Positions 1-8,840 of a stretch of 64,000 nucleotides of DNA are shown here, piece after piece; within the stretch, counting starts at the first letter, position 1, and every line of letters begins with the position of its first letter. The notes beneath the pieces were generated by a model. The model saw only the letters and a program-made list of their open reading frames with translations. It did not search any database and was not told where the DNA came from. The position numbers were made by a program, and so were the translations under genes. This stretch comes from Novosphingobium aureum (GTDB lineage Bacteria; Pseudomonadota; Alphaproteobacteria; Sphingomonadales; Sphingomonadaceae): contig NZ_JADZGI010000001.1 in NCBI RefSeq assembly GCF_015865035.1, positions 930,001-994,000 of the forward strand, read 5' to 3'.

Positions 1-6
1 AGCGGC

Positions 7-1593
7 ATGATCCGACCGACAACGCACGTCTGGCGCCTGCTCAAGTGGGGGCGCGTCCTCGCACGCCACGGAGCGCTGCGCGGGATAGAGAACGACCGTA
101 ACGCCCCGCTGCCGGTCAAGCGGCTCTGCCGGCTCGCACGCTTCGGCGCGCGCCAGTCGGACGAGCCCGACTATGCCGGTGCCTTCGAGGCGATCGGTCC
201 GGCGGCGATCAAGCTGGGCCAGGCGCTCGCCACGCGCCCCGATCTCGTCGGCGAGGGGCCTGCGCGCAACCTGCTCAGCCTGCAGGACAACCTGCCGCCG
301 GTCGACTTCGCGCTGATCCGTGGGCGGGTCGAGGACAGCTTCGGGCGCACGCTCGAGGACCTGTTCGAGAGCTTCGATGAGACCCCGGTCGGCGCGGCCT
401 CGATCGCGCAGGTCCACCGCGCGGTGACGCGCGAGGGGCGCCAGGTCGCGGTCAAGGTGCTGCGTCCGGGCATCCGCGAACAGTTTAACCGCGACGTCGA
501 GACGTACGAGTGGGCCGCGGCCCATCTCGAGGTGCTGGGCGGCGAGGCGGCGCGCCTGCGTCCGCGCGCGGTGATCGCCAACCTCAAGCGCTGGACGCTG
601 CGCGAGCTCGACTTGCGCCGCGAGGCGGCATCGGCCTCGGAACTGGCCGAGGCGATGCGCGCGGTCGAGGGTTACCGCGTCCCCGCGATCGACTGGGACC
701 GCACGACGGGGCAGGTGCTCACGCTCGAGTGGATCGACGGCATCAAGATGAGCAACGTCGATGCGCTGCGCGAGGCCGGGCACGACCTGCGCGCGCTGGC
801 GCACCGGCTGGTGCTCACCTTCCTCAAGCAGGCGATTTCGAGCGGCTTCTTCCACGCCGACATGCACCAGGGCAACCTGTTCGTGCAGGGCGAGCCGGGC
901 GAGAGCACGATCGTCGCGATCGACTTCGGCATCATGGGGCGCATCAACCGCCAGGCGCGCCTGTGGCTGGCCGAGATCCTCTACGGCCTCACCACCGGCA
1001 ACTATCGCCGCGTCGCCGAGATCCACTTCGAGGCGCAGTACGTGCCCAGCTACCATACGGTAGAGGAGTTCGCGACGGCGCTGCGCGCGGTGGGCGAGCC
1101 GATGCGCGGCAAGCCGGTCTCCGAACTCTCGGTCGGACAGATGCTCGACGGGCTCTTCGCGATTACCCGCGACTTCGACATGCAGGTCCAGCCGCACTTG
1201 CTGCTGCTGCAAAAGACCATGGTCATGGTCGAGGGCCTCGCCACCGCGCTCGATCCCGAGATCAACATGTGGGACGTCGCCGGACCCTTCGTGAAGGAGT
1301 GGATCCGCGACGAACTGGGGCCCGAGGCGATGATCGCCGACCGTATCCACGAGGACCTCGACACGCTCATGCGCCTGCCCGCGCTGGTGCGCCGGATCGA
1401 GGAGCGTTTCCCACCCAAGGGAGCCGCCCCCGAGCAGGCCCCGCTGCCCGAGATCGACCTCGTGCTCGGCCTTGGCCGCGACAAGTCGCAGCGCCGTAAA
1501 CGCGATGGTAACCACTGGGGCGGCTATATTCTCGCCGCGGCAGTGGGGGGTATCGCAGCATGGGCAGGGACGTTCTGGCAGATGATGGGCTGA
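7..1593 (+). CDS. ubiB: UbiB/ABC1 family atypical kinase for ubiquinone biosynthesis
   Basis: The 528-residue protein belongs to the ABC1/UbiB/ADCK family, membrane-bound kinase-like ATPases needed for coenzyme Q biosynthesis. The family signature KxGQ is at residues 69-72 (KLGQ), followed by the conserved ATRPDL. An alanine/serine-rich nucleotide loop (GAASIAQVH) sits near residues 129-137. The catalytic-loop equivalent (FHADMHQGNLF) and the metal-binding DFG (IDFGIMGR) follow. The last 25 residues form a hydrophobic segment, as expected of UbiB, which is anchored by its C-terminus. The ATG lies only six bases into the window, but the N-terminus looks complete. The next gene starts 34 bp before this stop, suggesting coupling. 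Confidence 0.95.
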   Translation: MIRPTTHVWRLLKWGRVLARHGALRGIENDRNAPLPVKRLCRLARFGARQSDEPDYAGAFEAIGPAAIKLGQALATRPDLVGEGPARNLLSLQDNLPPVDFALIRGRVEDSFGRTLEDLFESFDETPVGAASIAQVHRAVTREGRQVAVKVLRPGIREQFNRDVETYEWAAAHLEVLGGEAARLRPRAVIANLKRWTLRELDLRREAASASELAEAMRAVEGYRVPAIDWDRTTGQVLTLEWIDGIKMSNVDALREAGHDLRALAHRLVLTFLKQAISSGFFHADMHQGNLFVQGEPGESTIVAIDFGIMGRINRQARLWLAEILYGLTTGNYRRVAEIHFEAQYVPSYHTVEEFATALRAVGEPMRGKPVSELSVGQMLDGLFAITRDFDMQVQPHLLLLQKTMVMVEGLATALDPEINMWDVAGPFVKEWIRDELGPEAMIADRIHEDLDTLMRLPALVRRIEERFPPKGAAPEQAPLPEIDLVLGLGRDKSQRRKRDGNHWGGYILAAAVGGIAAWAGTFWQMMG

Positions 1594-2852
1594 CCGCGAA
1601 GGTCGGCGCCACGGCGCAGCCGGGCAAGGGACAAGACGACAGGCTCCGCGCCTGTTCGACCGTAGAGGCAAGGCATTTCGCGCGCCTCTCGCCCGGCCTC
1701 GCACGTCTCGCACTGGCAGCGCTCGCGTTGCTCCTGCTGGCATCGGCGCTCGTGCCAACGGCCCGGCCCGGCGACCGTCTGCCCTGGCAGGGGGCGGTCG
1801 ACGGCAAGGTCGCGGCGCAGACCACCAGCGCCGAGCTCGAGGCGAGCGGGCGCGATGCCGACATCGCGCTCTACGATCTCGTTGCCCAGCGCATCGCCGC
1901 TGGCGAGCATTACTACGATTTCATCGTCGCGCAGCAGCGCGCCTTCGATTTCCCGGTTCGCCCGGGCGTCGCGGTGCGCCTGCCGACGCTGGCCTATCTC
2001 GCTGCCTGGCTTGGCGAGGACGGTCTGGTGGCGGGGGCCTTCGCGCTGATCGCAGGCGTGCTCACCGCATGGTGGGGCAAGTTCGCACAGGATGCGACGA
2101 CGCTGCGCCGCCGCGGGCTGGGTATCGCTATCCTTGCACTGGGCATGTCGCTCACGCTCAACCGCCACTTCCTGCTCTTGCACGAATTGTGGGCCGGCGG
2201 GTTGCTCGCGCTGTCTTTCGGTCTCTATCGCAGTCGCACTCCCGGCAAGCGCGCGCACCGGATCGGTGCGTTCCTCGCCGCTGCGCTGGCGCTGGCGATC
2301 CGCGAGCATGCGCTGCCCTTCGTCATGCTGATGGCGGCTTTCGCGGCATTCGAGCGCAACTGGCGCGAGGCGGGTGCATGGCTGGCGCTGATCGCGCTGT
2401 TCGCGGCCGGACTGGCGGCGCACCTCGGGCTCGTCACGCGTGACGTGGTGCCCGGCGATGCGCCCTCGGCTTCGTGGCTGGCGCTGCGCGGGCTGTCGGG
2501 CTGGCTCTCGAACGTCGTTCAGGCGAGCAACCTGCGCTGGTTGCCGCACTATCTCGCAGGACCGCTGGTCGTCGCCGCCTGCTTCGGCTGGCTCGGCTGG
2601 AACGGGCGCGAGGGATTGTTCGGGTTCCTGCTCGCCGCGGGCTATGGTCTCGCCTTTACCGTGGCGGGGCGCTGGGACAATTTCTACTGGGGCGCAATGA
2701 TTGCCCCGGTCATGGGCGCGGGCATCGTCTTCGCGCCGCGTGCACTGGCGGCGCTGGTCAGGCAGGCGGACCTCGCGGTCGAGCCCGACCCGGCCTTTGC
2801 GCCCGCCGGTTCGAACGAGGCAGGTGCCACCGCTCGCTGGGCCGCAAACTGA
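1560..2852 (+). CDS. Multi-pass membrane protein of unknown function
   Basis: A 430-residue protein not assigned to a family with confidence. After a hydrophilic N-terminus of about 45 residues there are roughly eight hydrophobic segments, the first at about 45-65. The segment order and the lone periplasmic-looking stretch after the first helix resemble integral membrane proteins of the glycosyltransferase-C fold, but no DxD or ExD catalytic motif could be confirmed. It overlaps ubiB by 34 bp, so the true start may be a later GTG or TTG; the ATG used here has no strong ribosome site. It ends just before coaBC and is probably cotranscribed with ubiB, coaBC and dut. Confidence 0.7.
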   Translation: MGRDVLADDGLTAKVGATAQPGKGQDDRLRACSTVEARHFARLSPGLARLALAALALLLLASALVPTARPGDRLPWQGAVDGKVAAQTTSAELEASGRDADIALYDLVAQRIAAGEHYYDFIVAQQRAFDFPVRPGVAVRLPTLAYLAAWLGEDGLVAGAFALIAGVLTAWWGKFAQDATTLRRRGLGIAILALGMSLTLNRHFLLLHELWAGGLLALSFGLYRSRTPGKRAHRIGAFLAAALALAIREHALPFVMLMAAFAAFERNWREAGAWLALIALFAAGLAAHLGLVTRDVVPGDAPSASWLALRGLSGWLSNVVQASNLRWLPHYLAGPLVVAACFGWLGWNGREGLFGFLLAAGYGLAFTVAGRWDNFYWGAMIAPVMGAGIVFAPRALAALVRQADLAVEPDPAFAPAGSNEAGATARWAAN

Positions 2853-2862
2853 TTGCGCGAAG

Positions 2863-4590
2863 ATGGCTGGTGTTGCAAAAGCGCCCGAGATGACCGGGCC
2901 TCGTATCCTTCTTGTCGTGGGTGGCGGAATTGCTGCCTACAAATCATGTGAACTCGTTCGCCAGATCCGCAAGGAAGGGGGCGATGTCACTTGCGTGCTG
3001 ACCGAAGGGGGCGCGCAGTTCGTGACCCCGATGGCGCTCGCCGCGCTGTCGGGCAACCAGGTGCACACCTCGCTCTTCGACCTCAAGAACGAGGTCGAGA
3101 TGGGGCACATCCAGCTCAGCCGCGAGGCCGACCTGATCGTGGTGTGCCCGGCGACGGCGAACATGATGGCGAAGATGGCCGCAGGGATCGCCGACGATCT
3201 TGCCACGACGCTGCTGCTCGCCACCGACAAGCCGGTCATGGCGGTCCCGGCGATGAACGTGCGCATGTGGCAGCACGCCGCGACCGTGCGCAACGTGCAG
3301 GTGCTGCGCGAAGCCGGTGTCGACGTGATGGAGCCCGAAGAGGGCACCATGGCCTGCGGCGAATACGGTCCCGGCCGCCTTCCCGATCCGATGGCGATCT
3401 GGCAGCGCATTGCCTGGGCGCTGGGCATGGGGCCGGTCGAGATCGCGCCGCTGCCCGGTGCCTCGGCCTATGACATGCCCTATCCCGCGCTGCCCGGCCA
3501 CGCGCCCGACGACGATGCCTACTGGACCGCCGGGCTCGGCGATCCGGAAGGCGAGGGCGAGGAAGTCGACGTTGCGGGCCTTGGCGGTCTGTCGGGCTCG
3601 CTCGTCTCGCGGTCGGTCGCCAAGGCGCGCGAGCAGGCTGCCGCGCTCGAGGCCGGCGGCGAGGCGCTCTCGGTGCCCGCGCCCGATCCCGGTGGTCCCT
3701 CCACCCCGCCCGGCTCGCTCTTCGCGCGCAAGGGCGATGCGCGCGCGGCACCGCCGACCGACCCCGAGGCGATCAACCATCTCACCTCGCGCCATGGCGA
3801 TGCGGTGCGTCCCGAGGCCTTTCAGGGTGAAGTCGAAGGTGCCTTCCCCTCGGTGGGCGGCCAGCAGCCGGGCCTCTATGCCGACGGCCCCTTCGGCGAT
3901 GCCCACCTGATGCCCGTACTCGAGGACCAGGGTCCCTGGGACGGGCCGCTCAGCGGGCGCCACGTGCTCGTCACTGCCGGGCCGACCTGGGAGCCGATCG
4001 ACCCGGTGCGGTACATCGCCAACCGTTCCTCGGGCAAGCAGGGCTTCGCCATCGCCGCCGCCGCGGCGCGCGCTGGTGCGCGGGTCACGCTGGTGACCGG
4101 CCCCGTACACCTGCCGACGCCTCCATGCGTCGACCGGGTCGACGTCGAGACCGCAGAGCAGATGGCCGATGCCGTCAAACGCGCGTTGCCCGCAGACGTT
4201 GGCGTGATGGTCGCGGCGGTCGCTGACTGGCGCCCGGCCAATACCGCCACCGAAAAGCTCAAGAAGCGCGGCTCTGCGCCGCCCGCGCTGATGCTGACCG
4301 AGAACCCGGACATCCTCGCCACGCTCGGCTCGCGTCCCGACCGCCCGCCGCTGCTGATCGGCTTTGCCGCCGAGACCAACGACGTGGTCCGCTACGCGCG
4401 CGAGAAGCGCAAGCGCAAGGGCGCCGACTGGATCATCGCCAACGACGTTTCCGGCGATGTCATGGGCGGGGACAACAACGCGGTCCACATCGTGCGCGGC
4501 AACGACGTGATATCGCTTCCCGAAATGCCCAAGGAGGAGGTCGCGCGCCTGCTCGTCGAAAGGTTCGCAGATGCATTCTCCACCGACTGA
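2863..4590 (+). CDS. coaBC: Bifunctional phosphopantothenoylcysteine decarboxylase/synthetase with long linker
   Basis: CoaBC makes 4'-phosphopantetheine from phosphopantothenate in coenzyme A synthesis. The CoaC flavoprotein half covers residues about 12-190, with the catalytic His at 82 (GHIQLS), PAMN at 129-132 and the flap Cys at 165 (ACGEYGPGRL). The CoaB synthetase half starts near residue 363 (LSGRHVLVTAGPTWEPID) and keeps the substrate lysine region (EKLKKRG). Between them lies about 170 residues of Pro/Gly/Ala/Asp/Glu-rich sequence, which makes the protein 575 residues against roughly 400 for the E. coli enzyme. The start chosen is ATG 2863; ATG 2890 (MTGPR) is the alternative. The upstream in-frame extension overlaps the previous gene and looks non-coding. 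dut overlaps its 3' end by 20 bp. Confidence 0.95.
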   Translation: MAGVAKAPEMTGPRILLVVGGGIAAYKSCELVRQIRKEGGDVTCVLTEGGAQFVTPMALAALSGNQVHTSLFDLKNEVEMGHIQLSREADLIVVCPATANMMAKMAAGIADDLATTLLLATDKPVMAVPAMNVRMWQHAATVRNVQVLREAGVDVMEPEEGTMACGEYGPGRLPDPMAIWQRIAWALGMGPVEIAPLPGASAYDMPYPALPGHAPDDDAYWTAGLGDPEGEGEEVDVAGLGGLSGSLVSRSVAKAREQAAALEAGGEALSVPAPDPGGPSTPPGSLFARKGDARAAPPTDPEAINHLTSRHGDAVRPEAFQGEVEGAFPSVGGQQPGLYADGPFGDAHLMPVLEDQGPWDGPLSGRHVLVTAGPTWEPIDPVRYIANRSSGKQGFAIAAAAARAGARVTLVTGPVHLPTPPCVDRVDVETAEQMADAVKRALPADVGVMVAAVADWRPANTATEKLKKRGSAPPALMLTENPDILATLGSRPDRPPLLIGFAAETNDVVRYAREKRKRKGADWIIANDVSGDVMGGDNNAVHIVRGNDVISLPEMPKEEVARLLVERFADAFSTD

Positions 4591-5044
4591 AGTTCCCGTT
4601 CCGCTCAAGATCCTGCCGCATGGCGAGGGGCTGCCGCTGCCCGCCTACGCGACCGATGGCGCGGCGGGCATGGACATCGTCTCGGCCGAGGACGTGACCA
4701 TCGCGCCGGGCGCGCGCCATGCGGTCGCGACCGGGCTCGCGGTGGCGATCCCCTTCGGTTTCGAGATCCAGGTGCGTCCGCGCTCGGGCCTCGCGCTCAA
4801 GCACGGGATCACCGTGCCCAATACGCCCGGCACGATCGATTCGGACTATCGCGGCGAGCTCAAGGTGATCCTCATCAACCACGGCGCCGAACCCTTCGCG
4901 ATCGTGCGCGGTGACCGCGTGGCGCAGCTGGTGATCGCGCCCGTGACCCGCGCGGCCTGGCTCAAGGTCGAGGAACTCGACGCGACCGAGCGCGGTGAGG
5001 GGGGCTTCGGCTCGACCGGCGGCGTCGCCGCGCTCGGCAACTGA
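4571..5044 (+). CDS. dut: Deoxyuridine 5'-triphosphate nucleotidohydrolase (dUTPase)
   Basis: A 157-residue homotrimer-type dUTPase, which hydrolyses dUTP to dUMP and pyrophosphate in the cytoplasm. The five family motifs are visible in order: AAGMDI near residue 32, RPRSGLAL near 74, the uracil-recognition hairpin with GTIDSDYRG near 92, GDRVAQLV near 116, and the C-terminal Gly-rich P-loop-like GEGGFGSTG that closes over the substrate. The start overlaps the end of coaBC by 20 bp, the usual coaBC-dut arrangement in many proteobacteria, so translation is probably coupled. Confidence 0.97.
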   Translation: MHSPPTEVPVPLKILPHGEGLPLPAYATDGAAGMDIVSAEDVTIAPGARHAVATGLAVAIPFGFEIQVRPRSGLALKHGITVPNTPGTIDSDYRGELKVILINHGAEPFAIVRGDRVAQLVIAPVTRAAWLKVEELDATERGEGGFGSTGGVAALGN

Positions 5045-5066
5045 GGCAACGAGAGAGCGCGCTGGC

Positions 5067-5513
5067 GTGCGCCCGCCTGACGGCCAGCTGGCCGATGATG
5101 CCGCGATAGCACGCCTTGCGCGCGCCGTCCTCGATTGCAGCCTGCCCAAGGCGCAGTGGACTCACGAGGCGCACTTCGCGCTAGCCCTTTGGCTGGCGCG
5201 CGAGCGTCCGGATTGCCTCGAACCGGACGCGATCCGGGCGGTGATCACGCGCTACAACGAGGCCACGCTCACGCCCAACAGCGACAGCGCCGGGTATCAT
5301 CACACGATCACGCTGGCCTCGCTGCGCGGGGCGCGGGCGTGTCTCGCGCAAGCGGCACCGGACGCGCCGCTGGGTGCGGTACTGGCAGGACTGATGGCTT
5401 CGCCCTTGGGGCGCAGCGACTGGTTGCTCGACTACTGGAGCCGTCCGGTGCTGATGAGTGTCGAGGCACGCCGCGACTGGGTCGAACCCGATCTGGCGCC
5501 GCTGCCGTTCTGA
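5067..5513 (+). CDS. Conserved-looking hypothetical protein
   Basis: A 149-residue soluble protein from GTG 5067, chosen because it is preceded by a purine-rich AACGAGAGAG ribosome site; a longer reading starts at 4995 but lies inside dut. It contains a His-rich segment (WTHEAHFALALWLA near residue 33) and a later YHHTITLASLRGAR segment, so a metal-binding role is conceivable. This is not a family I can name. It follows dut by 22 bp and ends 8 bp from a convergent small membrane gene. Protein-like composition and codon bias support it being real. Confidence 0.7.
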   Translation: MRPPDGQLADDAAIARLARAVLDCSLPKAQWTHEAHFALALWLARERPDCLEPDAIRAVITRYNEATLTPNSDSAGYHHTITLASLRGARACLAQAAPDAPLGAVLAGLMASPLGRSDWLLDYWSRPVLMSVEARRDWVEPDLAPLPF

Positions 5514-5521
5514 GTGGCGGC

Positions 5522-5719
5522 TCAGTCGGCCTTGTCGGTACCGGCGTTGTCGCCAGCGCCGATACGGCGGGAGCGGCGCTTCTTCACGCCCCACCAGCCA
5601 AGGCCGCCGATCAGGCCGACAGTCAGCCCGCCACGCAAGATCGTCGAGAACGCAGCCTCGAGCGCGCCGACGGTCACGCCCCAGAAGAGCTGCGACATGA
5701 TGGCCATGAAGGTGTTCAT
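5522..5719 (-). CDS. Small membrane protein
   Basis: A 65-residue protein starting at the ATG at 5719 (MNTFMAIMSQLF), with a GGGGGAAAG ribosome site just upstream. Two closely spaced hydrophobic segments (about residues 5-22 and 26-42, separated by a single Arg-Gly-Gly turn) are followed by a basic KKRRSRR cluster and a polar tail, so the C-terminus probably stays in the cytoplasm. An upstream in-frame extension to 5860 is rich in unusual residues and is not credible. No family is recognised. Confidence 0.6.
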   Translation of the reverse strand: MNTFMAIMSQLFWGVTVGALEAAFSTILRGGLTVGLIGGLGWWGVKKRRSRRIGAGDNAGTDKAD

Positions 5720-5874
5720 TGCGTGATCGGTTCTTTCCCCCGCAGATCCGGTCCATCGTGACGGTCCGCATGTGCACGAGGCGCTGTTAGGCAAGTGGAG
5801 GCGCTGTCGATAGGGCTCAGGGCGCGGCGATACGACGAATTCACGCCGGTTTCGGACCACGAGAGGCCCGCCTC

Positions 5875-5914
5875 AAAAATAAAGGACGGGTCCGCCTTGC
5901 GACGAACCCGCCCC
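5875..5914 (-). terminator. Rho-independent terminator of the DUF4136 lipoprotein gene
   Basis: On the minus strand an 8-bp stem, GGGCGGGT paired with ACCCGTCC (one G-U pair), with a 14-base loop, is followed by TTTATTTTT. It lies about 50 bp downstream of the lipoprotein stop codon. Confidence 0.75.
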
Positions 5915-5960
5915 TCGGTGTCTCCCTCTAAGGGGGAGCCTCCTAAGTCGTTGGCAGTGA

Positions 5961-6680
5961 TTATTTCTTTTCCGGTGCCACGGTAATGCGCACGGTCTCG
6001 CCCGAGTTCCCGGGGAAATTCGTGAACATGGCCTCGACGAGGTTGGGGACGAGGTACTGCAGACGATTCGAGGCGGAAACGGCCTCGGCGCGGCCCTCGA
6101 ACAGGCGCTCGCCATCGGTCGCGCGGTCGATCTTCACCTCGATGCCGCTGGTGTAGACGGTGTAGCTGTCGATGCCGCGATCGAAGAACGGATCGTACCA
6201 GCCGTACTGCCACGGCCCGCCCCAGTAACCACGCGAGCGGAAGCCGTAGCGACCATAGCCGTACCAGGGATCCCAGTAGCCGCCCATGCCTCCCATGCCG
6301 CTCGAGCGCACGCGCTCGCGACCGGTGTCGACGCCGTAGTCGAAGCGCACGATCAGGTTCGCCGCTGCGGGATCGTTGCTCGGGACGTAGCCCAGCTTGG
6401 CCATGCGGTCGGACAGCACGCGTGCATATTGCGCGAACTCGAGACCGCCCGCGAGATCGGGATCGTCGGCGACGACTGCGAAGGTCTGTCCGGCAGGCGC
6501 GGGCAGTTCGCCCTGGAAGCGCGAGACGTCGGCCTTGAACGGCGCGGCGCAGGCGGCGAGCGCGAAGAGCAGGACGGCGACCGCCGCCATCTTCAGCCGC
6601 CCGGCATGCGCCGTGGCTGCGTGTGAGCGCGGCACGGCGGCGGTGCCGCCTGTTTCCGCAAATCCTTCGCGATTGGTCAT
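5961..6680 (-). CDS. DUF4136 domain lipoprotein
   Basis: A 239-residue predicted outer-membrane or periplasmic lipoprotein. A hydrophobic segment ends in the lipobox ALAAC with the lipidated Cys at about residue 44. The body has the DUF4136 pattern: an early AxFAVVADDPDLAGGLEFAQY region, a 'YVPSNDPAAANLIVRFDYGV' type strand, and a Gly/Tyr/Trp-rich loop (YWDPWYGYGRYGF). The start at 6680 gives a long n-region; ATG 6590 (MAAVAVLLF) would give a short, conventional signal peptide and may be the real start. The function of the family is unknown. It is transcribed alone, away from the MOSC gene. Confidence 0.8.
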   Translation of the reverse strand: MTNREGFAETGGTAAVPRSHAATAHAGRLKMAAVAVLLFALAACAAPFKADVSRFQGELPAPAGQTFAVVADDPDLAGGLEFAQYARVLSDRMAKLGYVPSNDPAAANLIVRFDYGVDTGRERVRSSGMGGMGGYWDPWYGYGRYGFRSRGYWGGPWQYGWYDPFFDRGIDSYTVYTSGIEVKIDRATDGERLFEGRAEAVSASNRLQYLVPNLVEAMFTNFPGNSGETVRITVAPEKK

Positions 6681-6946
6681 TTCACTCTCACTCCACTTGC
6701 CGCTACTGGGCGTCCGGTTGGGACCCGCGCCAAGGGACCCGGCGATTCGACGCGCACCTTCGGATCGATCCGCACGCTAGCGCAGCGGGACTGAATAGCG
6801 GTTGAATGGCGCTTCAGCTGCGACGGGGCGAGGCGCTTTAGCTTCTCCCATCTGCAGTGCGACGCCGCTCTGGCCGCCAACGATTCCCTGTCGACCTTGC
6901 CTCTACCTTAGGGCACCAACGGCCTGTGATATAGGGAGAAAGCACA

Positions 6947-7621
6947 GTGGAAACGAGTCCCGCACCGCAAGTTCGCGTTTCGGTGCTTGCGGTCAATACC
7001 GGCAAGGCCCGCCGTTTCCGCGGCGCGGACGAGCACAGTGCCATCGCCAAGACACCTGCCGAAGGGCCGGTACGGGTCACCTTTCTGGGGCTCGCGGGCG
7101 ATGAACAGGCCGACCTTTCGGTCCATGGCGGGCCCGAAAAGGCGCTGCACCACTATCCCTACGACCACTATCCTTTCTGGAACGAGGTACTGGGCGGGCA
7201 CCCGCTGCTTGGCGGGCACGGTGCTTTCGGCGAGAACCTTTCGAGCGAAGGTCTGCTCGAGGATGCGGTGTGCATCGGCGACCGGCTTCGCCTCGGCAGT
7301 GCGCTGGTCGAGGTCTGCCAGGGCCGCCAGCCCTGCTGGAAGCTCGATCACCGCTTCGACGGCGCCAAGGTCATGGCCCGCATTGTCGCGACGCGCCGCT
7401 CGGGCTGGTACTACCGCGTGCTCGAGGAAGGCGTGGTCGAGGCAGGCGACGCGCTCGAACTGGTCGAGAGGCCGTTTCCCGACTGGAGCGTCTCGCGGGT
7501 CTTCGGCCTGCTGATCGCAGGCGAGCACAAGCAGGACCGCGGCGGGCTCGAGGCGCTGGGCGCGGTGACGCCGCTGGCGCAGGCATGGGCCAAACGGCGC
7601 GAGAAGCTGCTGGGCGCATGA
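6947..7621 (+). CDS. YiiM-like MOSC domain protein
   Basis: A 224-residue protein, the same length as E. coli YiiM, with an N-terminal MOSC beta-barrel and C-terminal helical domain. MOSC proteins bind the molybdenum cofactor through a conserved Cys, here in the VCQGRQPCWKLDHR segment near residues 124-137. The VHGGPEKALHHYPYDHYPFW block is typical of the YiiM branch, which reduces N-hydroxylated base analogues. The start is GTG 6947 behind a good AGGGAGAAAG ribosome site. Its TGA overlaps the ATG of the next gene (ATGA), so the two are translationally coupled. Confidence 0.88.
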   Translation: METSPAPQVRVSVLAVNTGKARRFRGADEHSAIAKTPAEGPVRVTFLGLAGDEQADLSVHGGPEKALHHYPYDHYPFWNEVLGGHPLLGGHGAFGENLSSEGLLEDAVCIGDRLRLGSALVEVCQGRQPCWKLDHRFDGAKVMARIVATRRSGWYYRVLEEGVVEAGDALELVERPFPDWSVSRVFGLLIAGEHKQDRGGLEALGAVTPLAQAWAKRREKLLGA

Positions 7622-8763
7622 GGGTGCGCGTTGCTCGCGACATGGAGGGGCCGCGCTTTGGCAAGGCCGCGCTTGGCGCCGTGCTTTGCGCAATGCTCGC
7701 CTCCACTGGCGCGCGAGCATTGCGCGCGGAGCCTGCCAGCATCACCGGCGTCCATGCCGCACCCGAGAATGTAGAGGCGTCGCAGCCGGGTGAATGGTCG
7801 GCGCGTGCCGGGACTGCGCTCGAGCTCCTCGATGCGCGCTGGGGCCGCGAGGGCGACTGGCAAGGGGCAGGCGGCTGGCAGCGCTTCGTGCTCGTCGACC
7901 TGCTCATCGCCTACCGCGAGCGCAGCGGCGACCCGCGCTGGGACGAGAGGATCGCGAAGGCCTTGCGCAACCGGCGCGGGCTCGCGCTCAACGACGATGC
8001 GCTCTGGGCGGTGATCGCCAGCGTCGACGGCTACCGGCTCGAGGGTGATCCCGAGCTGCTCGACTATGCCGCGACGCGCTTCGCGCAGCTGGTGACGACC
8101 TACTGGGACGATACCTGCGGCGGCGGGCTCTGGTGGGATCCGCGCCGCAGCTACAAGAACGCGATCACCAACGAACTGCTCGTCACCGCCGCGACGCGTC
8201 TCTACCGCGCGACGGGACAGGAAAGTTACCGCGCATGGGCGCTACGCGGCTGGGGCTGGATCGCGGCCTCGGGCATGATCGGCGACGATGCGCTGGTGCG
8301 CGACGGCCTCGCCATCGACACGCGTACGCGGACCTGCCGCAGCAACGGCCAGCCGAGATGGACCTACAATCAGGGCGTGATCCTCTCGGGGCTATCGGAC
8401 CTCACCGAGATGACCGGCGATCCGACCTACCGGGCGCGTGCGGTGGCGATGGCCGGTTCCGCGCTGGCGCGCCTGACCCATGCCGACGGCACCTTGCGCG
8501 AACCGGTCCCCGCGATCGGGGCGGACGGACTCTCTTTCAAGGGGATCTTCGCCTTCCACCTCGCCTACCTGATGGATGCGCTGCCCGAAGGCGCGCAGAA
8601 GCAGGCCCTGCGCGAGGCGGCGCGGCGCAATGCGGCGGCGGTCTGGCGGATCAGCGAGGAGGGCCGAGCGCCGGTCGATTCGGACTGGACCGGCGCCAAG
8701 CGGCAGTTCGGCGCAGCGGCGCAGGGTTCGGGCGCGGCGATGCTGCTGGCAGCCGATCGCTGA
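7618..8763 (+). CDS. Exported glycoside hydrolase family 76-like protein
   Basis: A 381-residue protein with a signal-peptide-like N-terminus (hydrophobic residues about 15-35). The body is an (alpha/alpha)6-barrel type sequence resembling GH76 alpha-1,6-mannanases. The paired aspartates expected of the active site are visible as NDDALW (residues 125-130), followed by GGGLWWDP and KNAITNELLV, which are GH76 hallmarks. The likely substrate is an alpha-mannan or a related glycan, but this is inferred from family only. The ATG at 7618 overlaps the MOSC stop codon by 4 bp, an odd functional pairing. A long hairpin follows the stop. Confidence 0.8.
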   Translation: MRVRVARDMEGPRFGKAALGAVLCAMLASTGARALRAEPASITGVHAAPENVEASQPGEWSARAGTALELLDARWGREGDWQGAGGWQRFVLVDLLIAYRERSGDPRWDERIAKALRNRRGLALNDDALWAVIASVDGYRLEGDPELLDYAATRFAQLVTTYWDDTCGGGLWWDPRRSYKNAITNELLVTAATRLYRATGQESYRAWALRGWGWIAASGMIGDDALVRDGLAIDTRTRTCRSNGQPRWTYNQGVILSGLSDLTEMTGDPTYRARAVAMAGSALARLTHADGTLREPVPAIGADGLSFKGIFAFHLAYLMDALPEGAQKQALREAARRNAAAVWRISEEGRAPVDSDWTGAKRQFGAAAQGSGAAMLLAADR

Positions 8764-8785
8764 GGCGCGAGGCGCGAGGCGGGAG

Positions 8786-8827
8786 GGGGCACTGCGCCGC
8801 CGCGAGTGTTGCGGCGCGCAATGCCCC
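8786..8827. terminator. Imperfect hairpin between convergent genes
   Basis: GGGGCA followed by a GC-rich stem pairs with GCGGCGCGCA and TGCCCC around a CGCGAGTGTT loop. It lies between the GH76 gene and trpS, which converge. There is no U-tract, so it may act as a processing or rho-assisted site. Confidence 0.4.
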
Positions 8828-8840
8828 TCGGGGCACGGCC

